From Craurococcus roseus (GTDB lineage Bacteria; Pseudomonadota; Alphaproteobacteria; Acetobacterales; Acetobacteraceae), in NCBI RefSeq assembly GCF_039523795.1, contig NZ_BAAAFZ010000011.1, positions 62,001 to 126,000 of the forward strand: DNA of 64,000 nt, written 5' to 3'. Positions 26,889-35,688 of this stretch are shown here, piece by piece. The notes below the pieces were generated by a model. It saw only the letters and a list, made by a program, of their open reading frames with translations, did no database searches and was not told the origin of the DNA. A program made the position numbers and the translations under genes. Position 1 is the first letter of the stretch; the number at the start of each line of letters is the position of its first letter.

Positions 26889-27862
26889 CGGCCGGACAGA
26901 ATACGCGGGTCGAGCCGCGCGTACAGCAGGTCCACGAGGAAGTTCACCGCGATCACCAGCAGCGCCGACACGAAGACGATGCCGAGCAGCGTGTTGAGAT
27001 CCCGCTGCACCACGCTCTCGTAGGCCAGCCGCCCGAGCCCCGGCAGCGCGAACACGCTCTCCACCACCACCGAGCCGCCGAGCATGGTGCCCGCCTGCAA
27101 CCCGATCAGCGTCACCATCGGCAGGAGGGCGTTGCGCAAGACGTGCCGCGCCACCACCCGCGTCTCCGTCAGCCCCTTCGCCCGCGCCGTGCGCACGAAG
27201 TCGAGCGACAGCACCTCCAGCATGGAGGCGCGCATGATGCGGAGGTAGATCGCCAGGAAGATCAGCCCCAGGGTGAGCGTCGGCAGCACCAGGTGCCAGG
27301 CGATGTCGAGCGCCGCCTCCCACCCCTCGTAGCCCATCGCCACGTCGCCGAAGCCGCCCGCCGGCAGCCATTGCAGGTGGACGCTGAACACCACGATCGC
27401 CATCAGCCCGAACCAGAAGGAGGGCGTCGCGTAGAACACCAGCCCGAGCGTCGAGATCAGCGTGTCCGGCCAGCGGTTCACCCGCCGCGCCGCCAGCACG
27501 CCGAGCCCCATGCCGGCCGCGAAGGCGAAGGAGAGCGAGGCCGTCATCAGCAAGAGCGTCGCCGGCAGCCGCTCCAGTATGACGGTCGCCACCGGCTTGC
27601 CGTAGATCGCGGAAAAGCCGAGGTCGAGCCGCACCAGCCGCCACAGGTAGTCGCCCAAGCGCGCCATCACCGGCAGGTCCAGGCCGTAGTACCGCCGCAA
27701 CTCCGCCGCCAGCGCCGCGTCGCCGCCGCCCATCTGCCCCATGAGCGCGTCCACCGTGTCCCCCGGCGCGAGCTGGAGCAGCAGGAACAGCCCGGCCAGG
27801 ATCAGCAGCAGCGTCGGGATGGAAGCGGCGAGTCGCCGCAGCGCCAGCGGCAGGACGCGCAA
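26885..27862 (-). CDS. ABC transporter permease (DppB-like)
   Basis: A 325-residue permease of the DppB/OppB type: the N-terminal helix and loop RLAASIPTLLLILAGLFLLLQLAPGD, then LGLDFSAIYGKPVATVILERLPAT-like segments (DLGFSAIYGKPV), the ATPase-docking loop VRTARAKGLTETRVVARHVLRN and the C-terminal LLIVAVNFLVDLLYARLDPRI region. The start appears to be TTG 27862 after GAGGG; a nearby GTG is out of frame. It follows the solute-binding protein gene with 15 bases between. Substrate specificity is set by the binding protein. Confidence 0.9.
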   Translation of the reverse strand: MRVLPLALRRLAASIPTLLLILAGLFLLLQLAPGDTVDALMGQMGGGDAALAAELRRYYGLDLPVMARLGDYLWRLVRLDLGFSAIYGKPVATVILERLPATLLLMTASLSFAFAAGMGLGVLAARRVNRWPDTLISTLGLVFYATPSFWFGLMAIVVFSVHLQWLPAGGFGDVAMGYEGWEAALDIAWHLVLPTLTLGLIFLAIYLRIMRASMLEVLSLDFVRTARAKGLTETRVVARHVLRNALLPMVTLIGLQAGTMLGGSVVVESVFALPGLGRLAYESVVQRDLNTLLGIVFVSALLVIAVNFLVDLLYARLDPRILSGR

Positions 27863-27877
27863 GTCACCCTCGCCGCA

Positions 27878-29482
27878 TCAGGCGGGCGCCAGCCAGGTGT
27901 CGTGCCAGGACGACGAGGCCCAGCGCGGGTTGTTGCCGGCGTTGCGGACGCGGCGGTTGAACACCGACATGAAGATCTGCTCGATCGGCATCCAGGGCGC
28001 CATCTCCTCGTTCGCGCGCTTCACGAAGTCGGCGTAGAGCGCCTTGCGCTTCGCCGGGTCCACCTCCGTCGCCGCAGCGTCGATGATCCGGTCGATCTCC
28101 TCGTCCGTCCGCCCCCACTGGTTGGTCCAGGGCGCGCCGCGCGGGCTGCCGGAGCGGTACCAAACCGTGGTGCTCACCGCCGGGTCGCTGCGGTACTGGT
28201 GCCAGCCCGTCGCCAGGTCGAAGCCGTGGTCGTTGTAGACGGTCCGCAGGAACCCCGCCGCGTCCAGCCGCACGATCTCGACGCGGATGCCCACCTCCGC
28301 CAGCGATTGCTGGATGAAGGTGGAGAACAGCGCGATGTCCTCGCCCCAGGGCGCCGGGTGCAGCCGCACGGAGAAGCGCGCGCCGCCCGCGCCGCGCGGG
28401 TGCCCGGCCTCGTCCAGCAGCCGGTTCGCCAGCGTGCGGTCGAAGGCGTAGGGCGGCGCCGCGCCCTCCGGGTAGTAGTCGGTCGAAACGGAGGGGATCG
28501 GCCCCGTGCCGGCCTTGGCGAAAGGCCCGAGGAAGTTCTCGATGAAGAACGGGATGTTCAGCGAGTGCGCGATGGCGCGGCGCACGCGCAGGTCGGCCAG
28601 CTCCGGCTTGCGGAAGTTGAACTCCAGCGTGTTGGTGCGCGCGTTGCCCTCGTTGCCGCGCGTGGTCGCCTCGAAGCGGCGGTCGCGCCCCAGGCGCTGG
28701 ATGTCGGCGATGGTCAGCGAGGAATACGGGCTGAACAGGATCTGCCCCGCCTCCATCTGCGCCGCCGCCGCGGAACGGTCCGTCACCACGCGCCACACCA
28801 CCCGGTCGAGGTAGGGCATCCCCTGGCGCCAGTAATTCGGGTTCCGCTCGGCGATGATGTGCTGGCCGCGCTCGTACTGCACGAAGCGGAACGGCCCGGT
28901 GCCGACCGGCGCCGTGTTGGCCGGGTTCTGCCGGATGTCGCCCCCCGACTCGTACACGTGCCTGGGCGACACGTAGCCGAGGTCCGTCAACCCCCGCAGC
29001 AACAGGCCCTGCGGCATCGGCCGCTCGTAGCGGAACACCGCCGTGTGCGGGTCCGGCGTGTCCACGGCCGCCAGGTACTGCTGCAAGGTGGTGCCGTAGT
29101 TGAGGATCTTCTTCCACATCTCCATGGCCGTGAACTGCACGTCCGCGGAGGTGAAGGGCTTGCCGTCGTGCCAGGTGACGCCCCGGCGCAGGCGGAAGGC
29201 GTGCGTCCTGCCGTCCGGCGCGCTTTCCCAGGATTCGGCCAGGCACGGCGTCGGGTTGCCGGCCTCGTCCAGGTCCAGCATCGGCTCCTGCATCTTGCCG
29301 CCGACGATGTAGACGCCCGTGGACGCCTGGAGCGACGGGTTCAGGATGCGCTGCTCCGTCGCGAAGTGGACGGTCAGCGCGCCGCCCTGCCGCGGCTGCT
29401 CCTGGGCGGAGGCGCCGAAGGGCGACGCGACGAGGGCGCCGCCCGCGAGCAGCAGGGTTTCGCGGCGGGTGGGTCCGCTCAT
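27878..29482 (-). CDS. ABC transporter substrate-binding protein, family 5 (peptide/nickel type)
   Basis: A 534-residue periplasmic binding protein. The N-terminus TRRETLLLAGGALVASPFGASA is a twin-arginine-like or Sec signal. Family 5 markers follow: LAESWESAPDGRTHAFRLRRGVTWHDGKPFTSADV, APVGTGPFRFVQYERGQHI, LRVRRAIAHSLN and FLRTVYNDHGFDLATGWH. Members bind oligopeptides, nickel, opines, glutathione, amino-sugar or aromatic conjugates; the ligand here is unknown. It leads the transporter genes in an operon that ends in a ThDP enzyme, which suggests a non-peptide carboxylic ligand. Start ATG 29482 is well placed. Confidence 0.92.
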   Translation of the reverse strand: MSGPTRRETLLLAGGALVASPFGASAQEQPRQGGALTVHFATEQRILNPSLQASTGVYIVGGKMQEPMLDLDEAGNPTPCLAESWESAPDGRTHAFRLRRGVTWHDGKPFTSADVQFTAMEMWKKILNYGTTLQQYLAAVDTPDPHTAVFRYERPMPQGLLLRGLTDLGYVSPRHVYESGGDIRQNPANTAPVGTGPFRFVQYERGQHIIAERNPNYWRQGMPYLDRVVWRVVTDRSAAAAQMEAGQILFSPYSSLTIADIQRLGRDRRFEATTRGNEGNARTNTLEFNFRKPELADLRVRRAIAHSLNIPFFIENFLGPFAKAGTGPIPSVSTDYYPEGAAPPYAFDRTLANRLLDEAGHPRGAGGARFSVRLHPAPWGEDIALFSTFIQQSLAEVGIRVEIVRLDAAGFLRTVYNDHGFDLATGWHQYRSDPAVSTTVWYRSGSPRGAPWTNQWGRTDEEIDRIIDAAATEVDPAKRKALYADFVKRANEEMAPWMPIEQIFMSVFNRRVRNAGNNPRWASSSWHDTWLAPA

Positions 29483-29503
29483 GGCCGGGCTCTCCGTGGG
29501 GGG

Positions 29504-30298
29504 TCATCGGTCGGTGGTGAAGACGAGCGCGCAACCGGTGGCGACGGCCGGCGGCCGGGTCAGCGCCGTGCGCAGCACCAGCCCGGCGCCGCCCCGCTCC
29601 GGCATGTCGTCCGCGTCCAGCCCGGGGTACGCCTCGGCGATGGCCCCGCGCGGCGCGAAGGCGATCCCGGCGCGGCGCGGCCCCGTTTCCACCACCCGGA
29701 ACGCGCCGTCCGCGCGCGCCTCGCCGTCGAGCAGCCGCGCCATGTGCGCCGCCGCCCCGTCCGGGTCCGCGTCCGCCACCAGCACGCGGCGGATGCCGGT
29801 CACGCCGTTGCCCTGGCGCTGCAATTGCGGAATCCACACCGCCTCGCGCGTGTGGTGCTGGCATGCGAAGACGCGCACGCCGCCCGGCGCCTCCTCCTCC
29901 GGCCACTGGAACACCGAGAAGCGCGCCTCCGTCTCGCCGCCGCCCGGCACCGGCACCGGCCGCCCGAACTCGATCGGCCCGACGCCCGCCAAGCCGCGCT
30001 CGCGCAACGCCGCCACGCCCGCCGCAGCGTCCCGCGTGGTGAAGGCGCAGCGCTCCAGCCCTTCCCGCCCTTCGAGGAAGCGCCGCATCGACGCGTTGTG
30101 CGGCTGGGGCGTCACCACCCCGAGCAGCTCGACGTAGTCCTCGCCGAACATGATGGTGTGGTTGCCGCTGCCCATGTGCGGGCTGTGCAGGCCGCGCGGC
30201 GAGACGGTGAAGCCGAGCCGCCCCCACTCGTCCGCGGCGGCCTGGAGATCCCGCACGGCGATCACGACATGGTCCAGCCCGTCGATGGTCGGCAGCAT
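29504..30298 (-). CDS. VOC (glyoxalase-like) family protein
   Basis: A 264-residue protein starting at ATG 30298 (GGAG six bases upstream). The first module is a clear vicinal-oxygen-chelate domain: IDGLDHVVIAVRDLQAAADEW with the metal-ligand His, GNHTIMFGEDYVELLGV with the second ligands, and a degenerate second module (VFACQHHTREAVWIPQ, TGIRRVLVADADPDGAA). It resembles the Glyoxalase_3-like branch seen in catabolic clusters. The enzyme probably isomerises, epimerises or cleaves an intermediate of the compound imported by the ABC system that follows on the same strand 21 bases downstream. The precise reaction is unknown. Confidence 0.8.
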   Translation of the reverse strand: MLPTIDGLDHVVIAVRDLQAAADEWGRLGFTVSPRGLHSPHMGSGNHTIMFGEDYVELLGVVTPQPHNASMRRFLEGREGLERCAFTTRDAAAGVAALRERGLAGVGPIEFGRPVPVPGGGETEARFSVFQWPEEEAPGGVRVFACQHHTREAVWIPQLQRQGNGVTGIRRVLVADADPDGAAAHMARLLDGEARADGAFRVVETGPRRAGIAFAPRGAIAEAYPGLDADDMPERGGAGLVLRTALTRPPAVATGCALVFTTDR

Positions 30299-30368
30299 TC
30301 CCGTCTCCTTTGCCGGAACGGTAGGCGCGGGCGATGCTGCGCCGCAAGACACGCCCGGAGACCACAGC

Positions 30369-31679
30369 ATGCCCGAAACGAAGGTCGTCTGGCCGCCCAG
30401 CCTGTGGACCGCCGTGACGCCGCCCGGCCCCGACCTGCCGGCGCTGCGCGGCGCGGAGGCGGCCGACGTGGCGGTGGTCGGCGCCGGTTTCACCGGCCTC
30501 TCCACCGCCCTGCACCTCCGCCGCGCCGGCGTGGACGTCGCGGTGGTCGAGGCCGCCGAGCCCGGCTGGGGCGCCTCCGGCCGCAACAACGGCCAGGTCA
30601 TCCCCACCCTGTCGCGCCCCGACCCGGAGGACATCGTCCGCCGCCACGGCGCCGCCGGCGAGCGCTTCGTCCGCCTGCTGCGCGACTCCGCCTCCATCCT
30701 GTTCGACCTCGCCCGCGAGGAGGGCATCGAGGCCGAGGCGGAGCAGAACGGCTGGGTGCAGCCGGTCCACAGCCCCGGCCGCATGAAGATCGCCGAGCGC
30801 CGCGTCCGCCAGTGGTCCGCCGTCGGCGCCGAGGTGGAGTTGCTGGACCGCGCCGCCGCGCGCGACCTCCTGGGCAGCGACGCCTGGCACGGCGGCTGGC
30901 TCAACCGCACCGGCGGCCACGTCAACCCGCTGGCCCTGGCGCGCGGCCTGGCCCGCTCCGCGCTGCGCGCCGGCGGACGCGTCTTCGCCCGCAGCCCCGT
31001 CACCGGCCTGGAACGCGAAGGCGACCGCTGGGTGGTGCGGACGGACGGCGGCGGCGAGCTGCGCGCCCGCGCCCTGGTGCTGGCCACCAACGCCTACAGC
31101 CTGGAATTCACCGACAAGGTCCGCCCGGACGTCGCCCGGCAGGTCGTCCCCGTGCTGTCCTGGCAGATGGCCACCGAGCCGGTGACGGACAACCTGCGCG
31201 GCACCATCATCCCCGGCCGCCAAGCCATGAGCGACACCCACGGCGAGCTTTGGTTCGCCCGCTACGACGCCCGCAACCGCCTCGTCACCGGCGGCGCCCT
31301 CGCCGCGCCCTTCAACCGCGCCGACCGCCTCAAGCCCTATATCGGCGAACGCCTCCAGCGCATCTGGCCCCAGCTCGGCGAGATGCGCTTCACCCATGTG
31401 TGGAACGGCTACGTCGGCATGACGCGGGACTTCCTGCCCCGCATCCACCGCCTCGGCCCGGACGCCTTCGCCTGGGCCGGCTGCAACGGCCGCGCCGTGG
31501 CGCTCTCGGTGGCGCTCGGCCGCGAACTGGCCGCCGCGGCCCGCGGCGCCGACCCGGACACGCTGGCCCTGCCCTTCAGCGAACCGCGCCCGGTGCCTTT
31601 CCACGGCTTGGCGAGGCGCTTGGCGCCGCCGCTCGCCTTGCTCGCCTACCGCCGGCGCGACGCGCGGGAGGTGGCGTGA
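30369..31679 (+). CDS. FAD-dependent oxidoreductase of the DAO/GlpO (amine/amino acid oxidase) family
   Basis: A 436-residue flavoenzyme. The FAD Rossmann motif ADVAVVGAGFTGLSTALHL (GxGxxG at about 38-43) is followed by GASGRNNGQVIPT, characteristic of the PuuB/YcjA-like D-amino-acid or gamma-glutamyl-amine oxidases. ALVLATNAYS and the C-terminal VWNGYVGMTRDFLPRIHRLG and GCNGRAVALSVALG are also typical. It would oxidise a C-N bond, releasing an amine or ammonia and hydrogen peroxide. ATG 30369 has GGAG upstream. It is divergent from the VOC/ABC operon across 70 bases, so co-regulation is likely and the imported compound may be an amine or N-methylated amino acid. Confidence 0.85.
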   Translation: MPETKVVWPPSLWTAVTPPGPDLPALRGAEAADVAVVGAGFTGLSTALHLRRAGVDVAVVEAAEPGWGASGRNNGQVIPTLSRPDPEDIVRRHGAAGERFVRLLRDSASILFDLAREEGIEAEAEQNGWVQPVHSPGRMKIAERRVRQWSAVGAEVELLDRAAARDLLGSDAWHGGWLNRTGGHVNPLALARGLARSALRAGGRVFARSPVTGLEREGDRWVVRTDGGGELRARALVLATNAYSLEFTDKVRPDVARQVVPVLSWQMATEPVTDNLRGTIIPGRQAMSDTHGELWFARYDARNRLVTGGALAAPFNRADRLKPYIGERLQRIWPQLGEMRFTHVWNGYVGMTRDFLPRIHRLGPDAFAWAGCNGRAVALSVALGRELAAAARGADPDTLALPFSEPRPVPFHGLARRLAPPLALLAYRRRDAREVA

Positions 31680-31696
31680 CCGGCGGGCGACGCCGG
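31680..31696. terminator. Short hairpin after the oxidoreductase gene
   Basis: CCGGCG (31680-31685) pairs with CGCCGG (31691-31696) immediately downstream of the stop codon, in a convergent gap. There is no T-run, so function is uncertain. Confidence 0.3.
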
Positions 31697-31739
31697 CCGC
31701 CCCCGCCTTCGAGGCACGATCTTGCCGCGCCCGGTCCCG

Positions 31740-31961
31740 TCAGTGCCGCGCCGACGAGCTCTGGGTGCGGGAGTTCCGCGACAGCGCGCGGTCGTACTCC
31801 ACGCTGGATGGCGGGGCGTTGGGGCCGATCATGGGGCCGTAATGGTCCCTGCCGGTGTCGCCGTAGTAGCGCGGGCCGCAGCAGCACCCGCCGAGCACGA
31901 TGCCCAACGCCGCCGCCACCGGCACCGGTCGCAAACCCCGGCTTCGCTTCCCGTGTCGCAT
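31740..31961 (-). CDS. Small lipoprotein, function unknown
   Basis: A 73-residue ORF starting at ATG 31961 behind a strong GGAGGAGG. The N-terminus is basic and is followed by VAAALGIVLGGC, a clear lipobox with Cys28, then CCGPRYYGDTGRDHYGP and a polar tail. The strong ribosome site and lipobox make it a convincing real gene although it is short. It would be anchored in the inner or outer membrane. No domain is recognisable. It faces the flavoenzyme gene and lies downstream of a long non-coding stretch. Confidence 0.65.
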   Translation of the reverse strand: MRHGKRSRGLRPVPVAAALGIVLGGCCCGPRYYGDTGRDHYGPMIGPNAPPSSVEYDRALSRNSRTQSSSARH

Positions 31962-32590
31962 GTCCTCCTCCCGGACCGCCGAACGCAGCGAGGCTGGACC
32001 GGGAAAGCGGCGCCGTGGTGTCCGCGGCGTGGCGGCACGCCGGCGCGGCTCACGGGGAAAGGCTTGCGCATCCTGGCGAGTTCCCGTCGTGGCGCGGATG
32101 GCGCCGGCGGCGCCTTCCTCAAGGCGGTCCGGTTCGCCGCGGCGTCCCCGATCGATGCGGCCGCCCCCGTGCCCCCCCACGGCGCCTCCTACACCCCACC
32201 GGGCAACCACGCCGCGGTGCCGGCAACAGGTACAACGCACTGAAAAACTTGCAATTTCAAGACAGTTCTTGCTATGTTCTTCGAATGGCGCCGACGCTCC
32301 TCCTCCCTCGTCCGACCCGACAGGCGCCCGCGCCCCGCGCATTTGTCCGCATCGCGCGAAAGCGGCGGAGCGGAGCGCCCGCCCCGGCTCTACTACCCGG
32401 CCGCCGATCGTTTTTGCTTGGGCTCGGCCTTTTGTCCGAAAACAGCAAAGTCAGCGCCGCGGGACGCCAAGGTCGCGTCGGCGTGCACGCCCGCGGGCGC
32501 GAAGCGGCCTGCCGAAGCCCCGGCCTGGCCTTTTGTCCAAATGCGGCAAAAGCGGCGGAGCCACGCCCCGAGGCAGGCGCCGCCGCCGCG
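31962..32590. other. Non-coding region with an AT-rich promoter-like patch
   Basis: No gene can be supported in these 629 bases; open frames here are GC-driven. A rare AT-rich patch (about 32240-32280) contains TTGCAA (32248-32253) and TATGTT about 18 bases later, a possible sigma-70-like promoter reading right, but only antisense to folD. The right half carries three imperfect repeats listed separately. Confidence 0.4.
32338..32565. repeat. Three imperfect intergenic repeats
   Basis: Three related segments share a core like TTTTGTCC(G/A)AA..GC(A)AAAG. They lie near 32341-32372, 32428-32452 and 32528-32562, about 90-100 bases apart; the first and third continue into AGCGGCGGAGC. They look like copies of a dispersed non-coding element of the REP/MITE kind. 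Copy boundaries are approximate. Confidence 0.4.
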
Positions 32591-33460
32591 TCAGCCGCCG
32601 CCGTTCGCCTCCCCCCGCCGCCTGAGCGCCGCGTCCAGCGTGTTCTCCAGCAGGCAGGCGATGGTCATCGGCCCGACGCCGCCCGGCACCGGGGTTATCG
32701 CGCCCGCGTGCCCCGCCACTTCGGCGAAGGCCACGTCGCCCGCCAGCCGCCCGTCCGGCAGCCGGTTGATGCCCACGTCGATCACCGCCGCGCCCGGCGC
32801 GACCCAGTCGCCGCGCACCATCTCCGGCCGCCCCACCGCGGCGACCAGCACGTCCGCCCGCCGGCACTCGGCCGGCAGATCCCGCGTGCGGGAGTGCGCC
32901 ACCGTCACGGTGCAGTCCGCGTCCAGCAGCAGTTGCAGCAGCGGCCGCCCGACGATCTGGCTCCGGCCGAGCACCACCGCCCGCGCCCCGGCCAGCGGCA
33001 CCCCCGCCTCCCGCAGCAGGTGCATCACCCCCTTGGGCGTGCAGGGCACCAGCGAGGGTTGGCGCGTGGCGAGCAGCCCGGCGTTGACCGGGTGGAAGCC
33101 GTCCACGTCCTTGGCCGGGTCGATGGCGTCCACCACCGCCTCCTGCCGGATCTGCGGCGGCAGCGGGAGCTGCACCAGGATGCCGTCCACCGCCGGGTCG
33201 GCGTTCAGTTCGCCGATGAGGTAGAGCAGCGCCGTTTCCCGCACGTCGGCCGGGAGCAAAACGGTCTCGCTGTCGAAGCCGGCCGCCAGCGCCGCGCGGT
33301 CCTTGTTGCGGACGTAGACGCCGCTCGCCGGGTCGTCGCCCACCCGCACCACGCGCAGCCCCGGCCGGAACGGCAGCGCCGCCACCCGCTCCGCGACGCG
33401 GGCGCGCAACCTTTGGGCGACGGCCTTGCCGTCTATGACGCGGGCGGCAGGGGCGGCCAC
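32591..33460 (-). CDS. folD: Bifunctional methylenetetrahydrofolate dehydrogenase/cyclohydrolase
   Basis: FolD of 289 residues, full length. Signatures: [20 protein letters not shown] (with the catalytic Tyr and Lys region), [49 protein letters not shown] (NADP site) and [20 protein letters not shown]. It converts 5,10-methylene-THF to 10-formyl-THF in one-carbon metabolism in the cytoplasm. The start is GTG 33460, since no ATG lies upstream within reach and the next residues match the family start. It follows yggT by 14 bases, a pairing common in alphaproteobacteria. Confidence 0.96.
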   Translation of the reverse strand: MAAPAARVIDGKAVAQRLRARVAERVAALPFRPGLRVVRVGDDPASGVYVRNKDRAALAAGFDSETVLLPADVRETALLYLIGELNADPAVDGILVQLPLPPQIRQEAVVDAIDPAKDVDGFHPVNAGLLATRQPSLVPCTPKGVMHLLREAGVPLAGARAVVLGRSQIVGRPLLQLLLDADCTVTVAHSRTRDLPAECRRADVLVAAVGRPEMVRGDWVAPGAAVIDVGINRLPDGRLAGDVAFAEVAGHAGAITPVPGGVGPMTIACLLENTLDAALRRRGEANGGG

Positions 33461-33474
33461 GGAAGCGGCGGCGC

Positions 33475-33789
33475 TCAGACGTACACGCCGGCCATCATCA
33501 TCTGCCGCTGCACCGCGTTGACCAGGATGCTCGTCGCCGTGATGAGCAGCAGCACGATCAACGGCGACAGGTCGATCCCGCCCAGATTCGGCAGGAAGCC
33601 GCGCACCCGGCGGAACAGCGGCTCCGTCACGCGGTACAGGAAGTCAGCGATGGTCCAGACCACGCGGTTGCGCGTGTCGAGCACGTTGAAGGCGATCAGG
33701 GTCTGGACAATGGCGGCGAGCAGCACCGCCCACCACAGCAGGTCCAGCAGGGCCTTGATCAGGAAAAAAACCGCGTCCAGCAGATACAT
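33475..33789 (-). CDS. YggT family membrane protein
   Basis: From ATG 33789 the product has 104 residues and two YggT segments: [21 protein letters not shown] (first helix), [34 protein letters not shown] (the typical PxxR then GGxDLSPL motif), and a C-terminal amphipathic part. YggT proteins are small inner-membrane proteins linked to osmotic tolerance, cell division or cytochrome biogenesis, exact role unsettled. A longer start at 33861 would add residues without membrane character. Tight spacing to folD suggests a shared transcript. Confidence 0.9.
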   Translation of the reverse strand: MYLLDAVFFLIKALLDLLWWAVLLAAIVQTLIAFNVLDTRNRVVWTIADFLYRVTEPLFRRVRGFLPNLGGIDLSPLIVLLLITATSILVNAVQRQMMMAGVYV

Positions 33790-33908
33790 CGGTCGTCCCG
33801 TGCGAATGCGGCGGCACCCTATAGAGGGGGGGACGGCGCGACAAGCAGGCGCCGCCCGCACGCCTTGACTCCAGGCCGCCGCGGAGGCACTAACCGCCGC
33901 TGCGGAGC

Positions 33909-33984
<76 letters not shown>

Positions 33985-34028
33985 TCCCGCGAGACATATT
34001 GAATCCTTTCAAGTGGTTAGTCGCCTAG

Positions 34029-34058
34029 TTGGCAAACCGGAGCCACTCGGTTTGCCAA
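34029..34058. repeat. Perfect 11-bp inverted repeat between tRNA-Ala and integrase
   Basis: TTGGCAAACCG (34029-34039) and its exact complement (34048-34058) flank an eight-base loop. It sits between the attachment-site tRNA and the 3' end of the integrase gene. It could be an integrase terminator or recombinase-binding arm sites. Confidence 0.6.
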
Positions 34059-34067
34059 CCCCTTTCG

Positions 34068-35111
34068 TCATGGCTTGGCTTGCAGCCTCGCTTGCCGGGC
34101 CATGGCGTTCTTCAGCATCCGGGCGCGATCGACGCCGCGGATGTAGTGCTGCACCAGGGCGAGCGTCTTCCACCCGCCCAGCGCCGCGATCTCCGGCACC
34201 GTGAACCCTTGTTCCGCGAGGTGGCAAGCCGCTGATTTCCGGAGCCCGTGGACGCCCAAGCCCTTCGGGACACCGGCCTCTCGCGCGCGGGCCGTGAACC
34301 AGTTGTAGAAGCCGTTGCCAGTGAAAGGCTTGCCGTACTCAGTAGCGATGAAGACGCGCAGCGGCCGGACGGGCATGGCGTCCAGCGCTTCCCGCAGTTC
34401 CGCGCTGATCGGGACGCCGACCGCATCGCCGGTCTTCTGCGCGCGGAAGTAGATCGCGCCGTCCCGGATGTCCTGCGGCCCGAGGCGGATCGCGTCGCTG
34501 CGGCGGGCGGCGGTGCAGAGCAGGAGCTCCAGGGCGACGCGAGGCTTGCTGCCGATCGGCCAATGCGCTCGGAAAAGCGCAAGATGCTCCGCCTCCCATT
34601 GTGGGAAGCCGTCCGGGTTGTTCGATTTCAGCCGCTCGATGCCCCGCATGGGGTTCTGGTCGGCGGTGATGAGCTTCGTCCTGACGGCTTGCTTCATCAA
34701 CTGGCGCAGGAACTGGCGCAGCTTGTTCGCGGCGGCCGGGGTTTCGGCCTTCGCGTCCATCATCTTCTCGACATGCTCGGCTTTGAGGTCCGCCACCAGC
34801 CGGTGCCCATGCTTTTCCCGGAAGCGTTCGGCGTCATAGCGGTAAGTCCGCCGCGTCCCCGGGGCGTTGCCCTTAAAACTGGCGCTCCCGTACCAACCGG
34901 CGATCAGGGCGGAGAACGTCCCTTTGGCGTCCTGCCCGGTGGCCACCGGCGACGGCTTGGCGGCGAGGGCCGCTTGATAGGCGGCCATGAACCCGGCCGA
35001 TCCCGGGAGGCCGGGCAGGGGCGTCCGCTTCCCGTGGCGTCGGAAGTAGAAGCGCACCTTGCCGTGGCGGTCGCGCATCCGGTTGACGTAGAGCAGCTTC
35101 ACACGGGTCAT
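34068..35111 (-). CDS. Tyrosine integrase of the tRNA-Ala island
   Basis: A 347-residue tyrosine recombinase (start ATG 35111; a longer start at 35129 is possible). An N-terminal arm-binding/SAM-like part (residues ~1-170) is followed by the catalytic domain: Arg in LLLCTAARRSDAIRL (~203), Lys226 in RAQKTGD, HGLRKSAACHL (His288, Arg291), GGWKT and the nucleophile Tyr323 in VQHYIRG. All catalytic residues are present, so it should be active. The gene points away from, and ends next to, tRNA-Ala, the classic position for an island integrase. Its ATG overlaps the stop of the small DNA-binding gene upstream (ATGA). Confidence 0.93.
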   Translation of the reverse strand: MTRVKLLYVNRMRDRHGKVRFYFRRHGKRTPLPGLPGSAGFMAAYQAALAAKPSPVATGQDAKGTFSALIAGWYGSASFKGNAPGTRRTYRYDAERFREKHGHRLVADLKAEHVEKMMDAKAETPAAANKLRQFLRQLMKQAVRTKLITADQNPMRGIERLKSNNPDGFPQWEAEHLALFRAHWPIGSKPRVALELLLCTAARRSDAIRLGPQDIRDGAIYFRAQKTGDAVGVPISAELREALDAMPVRPLRVFIATEYGKPFTGNGFYNWFTARAREAGVPKGLGVHGLRKSAACHLAEQGFTVPEIAALGGWKTLALVQHYIRGVDRARMLKNAMARQARLQAKP

Positions 35112-35374
35112 GGCTCGAAGTCCTCCCACGTGTTGGTGCGTTTCCGATTTTGCTCCCGCGCTGCGCGCTCATCCAACCAAGCGTCGAGATCTTCGCGCAG
35201 CCACACCTTGCGGCCTGGCGTGAGGAAAACCCCCTCGGGCGCGTCGCCCTTCTCCACTAGTTCCAGCCACGTCGACTTCCCTAAACCGACGTAAAGCGCG
35301 GTTGCCGTCAGCGGCAGCCCGCGCGGTGTCCAGCCGTTGATGACCGGACGCCGGGATGCAGGTGAACCAGCCAC
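35108..35374 (-). CDS. Small DNA-binding protein (excisionase/AlpA-like helper)
   Basis: About 88 residues if it starts at GTG 35374. The sequence LTATALYVGLGKSTWLELVEKGDAPEGVFLTPGRKVWLREDLDAWLDERA has the layout of a MerR/AlpA-type winged helix (helix-turn-helix, then GRKVWLREDLDAWL), as in recombination directionality factors and AlpA regulators. The stop overlaps the integrase start, so it is translated with the integrase, as expected of an excisionase or regulator. The start is uncertain because upstream sequence stays open; further upstream starts would give Arg/Pro-rich extensions. Confidence 0.65.
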   Translation of the reverse strand: MAGSPASRRPVINGWTPRGLPLTATALYVGLGKSTWLELVEKGDAPEGVFLTPGRKVWLREDLDAWLDERAAREQNRKRTNTWEDFEP

Positions 35375-35429
35375 GCCTGGGCGCCTTCGCTGTGAGTGGG
35401 TCAAGCAGCCATTGCGGAAGCGGCGATCT

Positions 35430-35648
35430 TCAGGGGCATGCCGAACGCCGCAGCGATGGCAGGCAGGTCGTCCTCTGTACGGCCCAGGAGCCGCTGGCGC
35501 CGGGTTGGGCCGGGGTTCCCCCGTCCACGCACGCGCTCCAGACCCGCCGATGGCTCGGTCCAAGGCGGCCTGTAAGATCAGCTATCTGCTTAGGCACAAG
35601 CGGCATCTTGATGCGTCCCTTGCCGATCATTCGGTGCTCCTCCTCCAT
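35430..35648 (-). CDS. Possible small island protein
   Basis: A 72-codon frame preceded by a clear GGAGG six bases before ATG 35648. The N-terminal half (EEHRMIGKGRIKMPLVPKQIADLTGR) could form helices, but the C-terminal half is low in structure and no family is recognised. It fills most of the 314-base gap between the DNA-binding helper and the second recombinase pair. It is reported only because of its ribosome site; codon evidence is weak. Confidence 0.3.
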   Translation of the reverse strand: MEEEHRMIGKGRIKMPLVPKQIADLTGRLGPSHRRVWSACVDGGTPAQPGASGSWAVQRTTCLPSLRRSACP

Positions 35649-35688
35649 CCTGCACCTCCATGAAGCGGTCGAATGGCCCCGACCCGGT

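Noticed and set aside
24430..28037. Clusters of direct or palindromic repeats that might be CRISPR-like
   Set aside because: None found; repeated GC motifs here are codon patterns of the ABC genes.
27143..33868. Plus-strand open frame of 2241 codons
   Set aside because: It is antisense to the ABC operon and folD, with Arg/His/Gln/Ala-rich shadow composition and no domain; the true genes on both strands explain the region.
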